From Sphingomonas sanguinis (GTDB taxonomy: Bacteria; Pseudomonadota; Alphaproteobacteria; Sphingomonadales; Sphingomonadaceae): a DNA stretch of 64,000 nucleotides. The notes below the pieces were generated by a model. It ran no database searches. It saw only the letters and a list, made by a program, of their open reading frames with translations, and had not been told where the DNA came from. Shown here piece by piece: positions 60,663-64,000 of this stretch. The stretch is from positions 2,718,501 to 2,782,500 of the forward strand of contig NZ_CP079203.1 of the NCBI RefSeq assembly GCF_019297835.1, written 5' to 3'. How positions within the stretch are numbered: the stretch's first letter is position 1; the number at the start of each line of letters is the position of its first letter. The position numbers and the translations under genes are program-made.

Positions 60663-62270
60663 TCAGCGACAAGGCCCAGTGCCCGGCGGGCGACTGAACG
60701 CCGCCAGCGGCACCTCGATCGTCACGACAAGCCCGTCCCGTTGCCAATCGCGGCGGACCTTGCCGCCCAATTGCCGCACAGCCGACAGTTCGACGAGCTG
60801 CGAGCCGAACCCGGCATGGTCGGGCGTCGAGTCCAGCTTCGGCCCGCCCGACTCCTGCCAGCAGAGTGACACCATATCGTCCGCCTCACGACGGACGGCC
60901 AGTTCGACATGGCCGGTCAGCACAGACAATGCGCCATATTTGGCGGCGTTGGTCGCCAGCTCGTGGAACAGCAGCGCGAGCGGCGTCGCCGAACGGTCGT
61001 CGACCGGCACATCGTCACCGGTGACGCGAATGCGCGAATCGTCTTCCTCGCCGCGATACGGCTCGAACAGGTCGCTGAGCAGGCCGTGCAGCGAGTCCTG
61101 CCGCGCCTTGGGCTTGGACTGCGGGCTGTGCGGGCGGACGAAGTCGTGGGCGCGGCCCAGCGCCGTGATCCGGTCGCGCAGGTCGCTGGCGATCCCGCTG
61201 AATCCCGGATGGCTGCGCGCGGCAAAGGCGATCAGGCCGGAGATGACCGCAAAGATGTTCTTGATCCGGTGGCTGAGTTCCTGACTGACGATCTCGCGCT
61301 CTTCCAGCGCCAGCTTCTGCTCATGGATATCGGTGCAGGTGCCGAACCAGCGGGTGATGTGCCCGTCGGCATCGCGGATCGGCAGCGCGCGGCCCAGCAC
61401 CCAGCGATAGGTGCCGTCGCGGTGCCGCAGGCGATATTCGATCTGATAGGGCTCGCCGGTCGCCAGGCTGTGTCGCCACCGCGCCCAGGCCCGATCCTGG
61501 TCCTCGGCATGGAACATCCCGTTCCAGCCTTCGCCATCGGTCGAGCCGTCGGGCACCCCGGTAAACTCATACCAGCGGGCATTGTAATAGTCGTGAAAGC
61601 CGTCGGGCAGCGTCGACCAGACCATTTGCGGCATGGTGTCGGCCAGCGTGCGGAACCGCTGTTCGCTGTCGGCGACGCGGGCCTCGGACGCCTCGACCGC
61701 CTGCTCATGCTCGCGCCGCGCGCGGCGGTCCTGCAACCGGCCCATGACGGCGGTGGCCAGCACCTCCAGCCCGCGATGCTGGAACGGGGTAAGCCCCTCG
61801 GGCCGGGGCTCGGGCGAGATGACGCAGATCGCGCCCAGCGGCACGCCCTCGCGCGACAGCAGCCGGGCGCCCGCATAGAAGCGGATATGCGGCGGGCCCT
61901 TCACCAGCGAATAATCGGCGAAACGCACATCGCTGCGCGCATCGGGGACGACCATCGTCTCCGCCCGCCCGACCATCACATGCGCGCAAAAGGACGTGTC
62001 GCGCGGCGTCTGCGCGGCGTCGATGCCGATCGTCGCCAGGAATTGCTGGGTTTCCTCCTCGACCACGCTGACCAGCGCGATCGGGGTGCCGCAGAGTTCG
62101 GCGGCGAAGGCGGCCAGATCGTCGAGCTGGCCACTGGCGCGATAGCCCGCCAGATCATAGGCGCGGATGACGGCGGCGCGTTCGGCCTCGGTCATGGACG
62201 AAGGCGCGGGGGTATCCGCCACGCTCACGCCATGACACGCCGTCGCATCGTCTTCCAGCGTCTTGTCCAT
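60663..62270 (-). CDS. GAF-PAS sensor kinase, HWE/HisKA_2 type
   Basis: 535-residue soluble sensor kinase. A GAF domain at ~35-185 (with TPIALVSVVEEETQQFLATIG), a coiled coil, a PAS domain at ~205-320 (FRTLADTMPQMVWSTLPDGFHDYYN and a PAC tail WFGTCTDIHEQ), the phosphoacceptor helix ELSHRIKNIFAVI near 330 and an ATPase domain with HELATNAAKYGALS near 440. Kinases of this group feed the PhyR general stress response in Alphaproteobacteria. The signal is unknown. It follows ssb on the minus strand and is convergent with a receiver gene. Confidence 0.9.
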   Translation of the reverse strand: MDKTLEDDATACHGVSVADTPAPSSMTEAERAAVIRAYDLAGYRASGQLDDLAAFAAELCGTPIALVSVVEEETQQFLATIGIDAAQTPRDTSFCAHVMVGRAETMVVPDARSDVRFADYSLVKGPPHIRFYAGARLLSREGVPLGAICVISPEPRPEGLTPFQHRGLEVLATAVMGRLQDRRARREHEQAVEASEARVADSEQRFRTLADTMPQMVWSTLPDGFHDYYNARWYEFTGVPDGSTDGEGWNGMFHAEDQDRAWARWRHSLATGEPYQIEYRLRHRDGTYRWVLGRALPIRDADGHITRWFGTCTDIHEQKLALEEREIVSQELSHRIKNIFAVISGLIAFAARSHPGFSGIASDLRDRITALGRAHDFVRPHSPQSKPKARQDSLHGLLSDLFEPYRGEEDDSRIRVTGDDVPVDDRSATPLALLFHELATNAAKYGALSVLTGHVELAVRREADDMVSLCWQESGGPKLDSTPDHAGFGSQLVELSAVRQLGGKVRRDWQRDGLVVTIEVPLAAFSRPPGTGPCR

Positions 62271-62300
62271 CTCCGCCCCTCGGGGAAAAAACCTGCGCGA

Positions 62301-62900
62301 TCAGAACGGAACGTCGTCGTCCAGATCGTCGGCGAAGCCGCCGCCCTGTCCGAACCCGCCACGGTTGCCGCCGTTCCCGCCCGAGCTTGCGCCGCCGGAA
62401 TTACCACCACGGTTACCGCCGCCATAGCCGCCGCCCGACGCGCCGCCGCCATAACCGCTCGACCCGCCGCCGAAGTCGCCGCCGCCGAAATCATCGCCGC
62501 CGCCAAAGTCGCTGCCGCCGCGGCCACCGCCGCCGCCCTGACCGCCGCCGGGGCCGTCGAGCATGGTCAGCACCGAGTTGAAGCCCTGCAGCGTCACCTC
62601 GGTCGAGTAACGGTCGTTACCCTGCTGATCCTGCCACTTGCGAGTGGTCAGCGCGCCTTCGATGTAAACCTTCGAGCCCTTGCGCAGGAAACGCTCGGCG
62701 ACATTGGCGAGACCTTCGTTGAAGATCTTGACCGTGTGCCACTCGGTCTTTTCCTTGCGCTCGCCGCTGTTGCGGTCCTTCCACGATTCCGACGTGGCGA
62801 TGCGCAGTTCGACCACCTTGCCGCCATTCTGGAAGGAGCGGCTCTCGGGATCGCGTCCCAGATTGCCGACGAGAATCACCTTGTTGACGCTGCCCGCCAT
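62301..62900 (-). CDS. ssb: Single-stranded DNA-binding protein
   Basis: 199 residues: OB fold at 1-110 ([31 protein letters not shown]), a long Gly/Ser-rich linker with many GGGYGGG-like runs, and the acidic tail DDDVPF that recruits repair proteins. The linker is on the long side. AGGA lies 9 nt before the ATG. Confidence 0.97.
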   Translation of the reverse strand: MAGSVNKVILVGNLGRDPESRSFQNGGKVVELRIATSESWKDRNSGERKEKTEWHTVKIFNEGLANVAERFLRKGSKVYIEGALTTRKWQDQQGNDRYSTEVTLQGFNSVLTMLDGPGGGQGGGGGRGGSDFGGGDDFGGGDFGGGSSGYGGGASGGGYGGGNRGGNSGGASSGGNGGNRGGFGQGGGFADDLDDDVPF

Positions 62901-62920
62901 GTATCAGTCCTGTATCTTGC

Positions 62921-64000
62921 CTAGAGGCCGGCGAATATGGCCAGCCAGTATGTGATGCCCGCCATGACATAGGCGGTCACGAAGAGATACCCTACCATGA
63001 AGGCGGGCCACTTCCAGCCATTGGTTTCCCGGCGCGTCACCGCGATGGTCGAAATGCACTGCGGCGCGAAGACGAACCACATCAGGAAGGCGAGCGCGGT
63101 GGGCAGCGACCAGTTGCGCTTGAGCTTGTCGGTCATCGCCTTCTGTCCGCCCTCATGCTCGGTATCGTCGATGGCGTAGACGGTGCCGATGGCGGCCACG
63201 GCGACTTCGCGCGCCGCCATGGCGGGGACGAGGGCCAGCGCGATGTCGCGGTTGAAGCCGATCGGGCGGACCAGGACCTCGATCCCGCTCGCGATGCGGC
63301 CCGCGATCGAATAATTGACCGGCGAGATGCCCGACCCCTCGGGCGGCTTGGGGAAGGACAGCAGAGCCCACAGGATGACGGTGGTCAGCGCGATGGTGGT
63401 GCCTGCCCGCTTCAGGAAGATCAGCGCGCGGCTCCACAGGCCCAGGAGTACGTCCCGGATATGCGGCCACTGATACTTCGGCATCTCCATCATGAAGCCC
63501 GAGGACGCGCCCTTGGTGACGGTGCGGCGGAGCAGAAGGGCTGCGACGAAGGCGCCGACGATGCCCATCAGATACAGGCCGAGCAGCACCAGCCCCTGCA
63601 AGCCGACGAAGGGCAGAACCTGCCGCTCGGGGATGAAGGCGCCGATGATGATGGTATAGACGGGCAGCCGCGCCGAGCATGTCATCAGCGGCGCGATCAG
63701 GATGGTGGTCAGCCGGTCCTTCTCGTCGTCGATGGTGCGGGTCGCCATGATACCCGGCACTGCGCAGGCGAAGGAGGAAAGCAGCGGGATGAAGGCGCGT
63801 CCCGACAGCCCGACCTGCGCCATCAGCCGGTCCATCAGGAAGGCGGCACGGACCATATATCCGGTCGCCTCCAGCACCAGGATGAACAGGAACAGGATCA
63901 GGATCTGCGGCAGAAAGACTATGACCGCGCCTACACCGGCGATCAGGCCGTCGGTGATGAGACTGCGGAACCAGCCCTCGGGCAGGGTCGCGCCGACCTG
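62921..64000 (-). CDS. feoB: Ferrous iron transporter B (5' end outside window)
   Basis: 360 codons of a longer frame that is open to the right edge, so the G-protein domain and the N-terminus are missing. The visible part is the membrane region: LQVLPFVGLQG-like loops, the gate domain repeats FACAVPGIMATRTI and MAAREVAVAAIGT, and helices typical of FeoB's two Gate domains, ending in IFAGL. Fe2+ uptake across the inner membrane. ssb follows 20 bp downstream on the same strand. No feoA is visible. Confidence 0.93.
   Translation of the reverse strand, partial: QVGATLPEGWFRSLITDGLIAGVGAVIVFLPQILILFLFILVLEATGYMVRAAFLMDRLMAQVGLSGRAFIPLLSSFACAVPGIMATRTIDDEKDRLTTILIAPLMTCSARLPVYTIIIGAFIPERQVLPFVGLQGLVLLGLYLMGIVGAFVAALLLRRTVTKGASSGFMMEMPKYQWPHIRDVLLGLWSRALIFLKRAGTTIALTTVILWALLSFPKPPEGSGISPVNYSIAGRIASGIEVLVRPIGFNRDIALALVPAMAAREVAVAAIGTVYAIDDTEHEGGQKAMTDKLKRNWSLPTALAFLMWFVFAPQCISTIAVTRRETNGWKWPAFMVGYLFVTAYVMAGITYWLAIFAGL

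Noticed and set aside
1..64000. CRISPR arrays, prophage, integrases or insertion sequences
   Set aside because: No regularly spaced direct repeats with unique spacers and no transposase, integrase or phage structural gene was found; the repeats seen are single interspersed hairpin elements.

Overview
The window is 64 kb of a GC-rich chromosome that looks like a member of the Sphingomonadaceae (Alphaproteobacteria, Sphingomonas or a close relative). This rests on the protein families present (DUF1176, DUF1489, DUF1674, cisplatin-type ATP-dependent ligase, HWE/HisKA_2 kinase, MetX-MetW), on alphaproteobacterial gene orders (ftsE-ftsX-ydcF-plsC, hisC-tyrA divergent from metX-metW, rpmI-rplT), and on the absence of anything pointing elsewhere. 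It is ordinary chromosomal backbone: I see no prophage, integrase, insertion sequence or CRISPR array. Coding density is about 90 per cent, and genes sit in short units of one to four.

Layout. 1-6 kb: mgtE (cut by the left edge), a HisN-type phosphatase, a secreted peroxiredoxin, a GGDEF protein, a sigma-54-type promoter in front of a 35-residue membrane peptide, a PEBP protein and a DUF1176 protein. 6-14 kb: 3-hydroxyacyl-CoA dehydrogenase, an OprB-type porin with a short leader ORF, a CNT nucleoside transporter, an FAD oxidoreductase, katG and a DCC-family protein. 14-22 kb: two Crp/Fnr regulators, murA, a divergent LytTR regulator/DUF2306 pair, an ATP-dependent DNA ligase, DUF1328, dps and a degenerate GDT1-like membrane protein. 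22-34 kb: rpmG, a LysR regulator, a bacterial Cdc48 ATPase, lipid-related genes (PmtA-like methyltransferase, phospholipase-D-type synthase), rpoZ, an M20 peptidase, a queuosine-precursor transporter and argB. 34-43 kb: DUF1674 (SDHAF4-like), rsmB, rpe, a heparinase-like protein, purH, AsmA, rpmI and rplT. 43-53 kb: a PadR unit, DUF1489, ankyrin, SCO, YcgN, a DUF45 protease, PBP1A, PilZ, tRNA-Leu(GAG), a MATE exporter and a zinc-ribbon protein. 53-64 kb: ftsEX-ydcF-plsC, hisC-tyrA, metX-metW, a receiver/HWE-kinase pair, ssb and feoB (cut by the right edge).

The strongest unexplained structure lies between the genes. Ten copies of a ~125-bp GC-rich element (family A), three copies of a second (family B) and two copies of a third (family C) occupy gaps, usually flush against stop codons. 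Almost every tail-to-tail gene pair in the window carries one of these elements, a plain hairpin terminator, or direct overlap of the genes. Family A is modular: two kinds of small hairpin with GAA-like loops occur in different combinations, and their stems differ between copies by paired changes, which suggests the folded RNA is what matters. One copy now encodes the last residues of PlsC.

Other regulatory structure includes two 11-bp direct repeats with a 21-bp period beside the LytTR gene, EcfG-like boxes before dps, DUF1328 and the receiver gene, a perfect 6-4-6 palindrome before a Crp/Fnr gene, a lone intrinsic terminator upstream of cdc48, and a 34-bp near-perfect hairpin before the MATE gene. 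All functional assignments are from sequence reading only; no database search was run.
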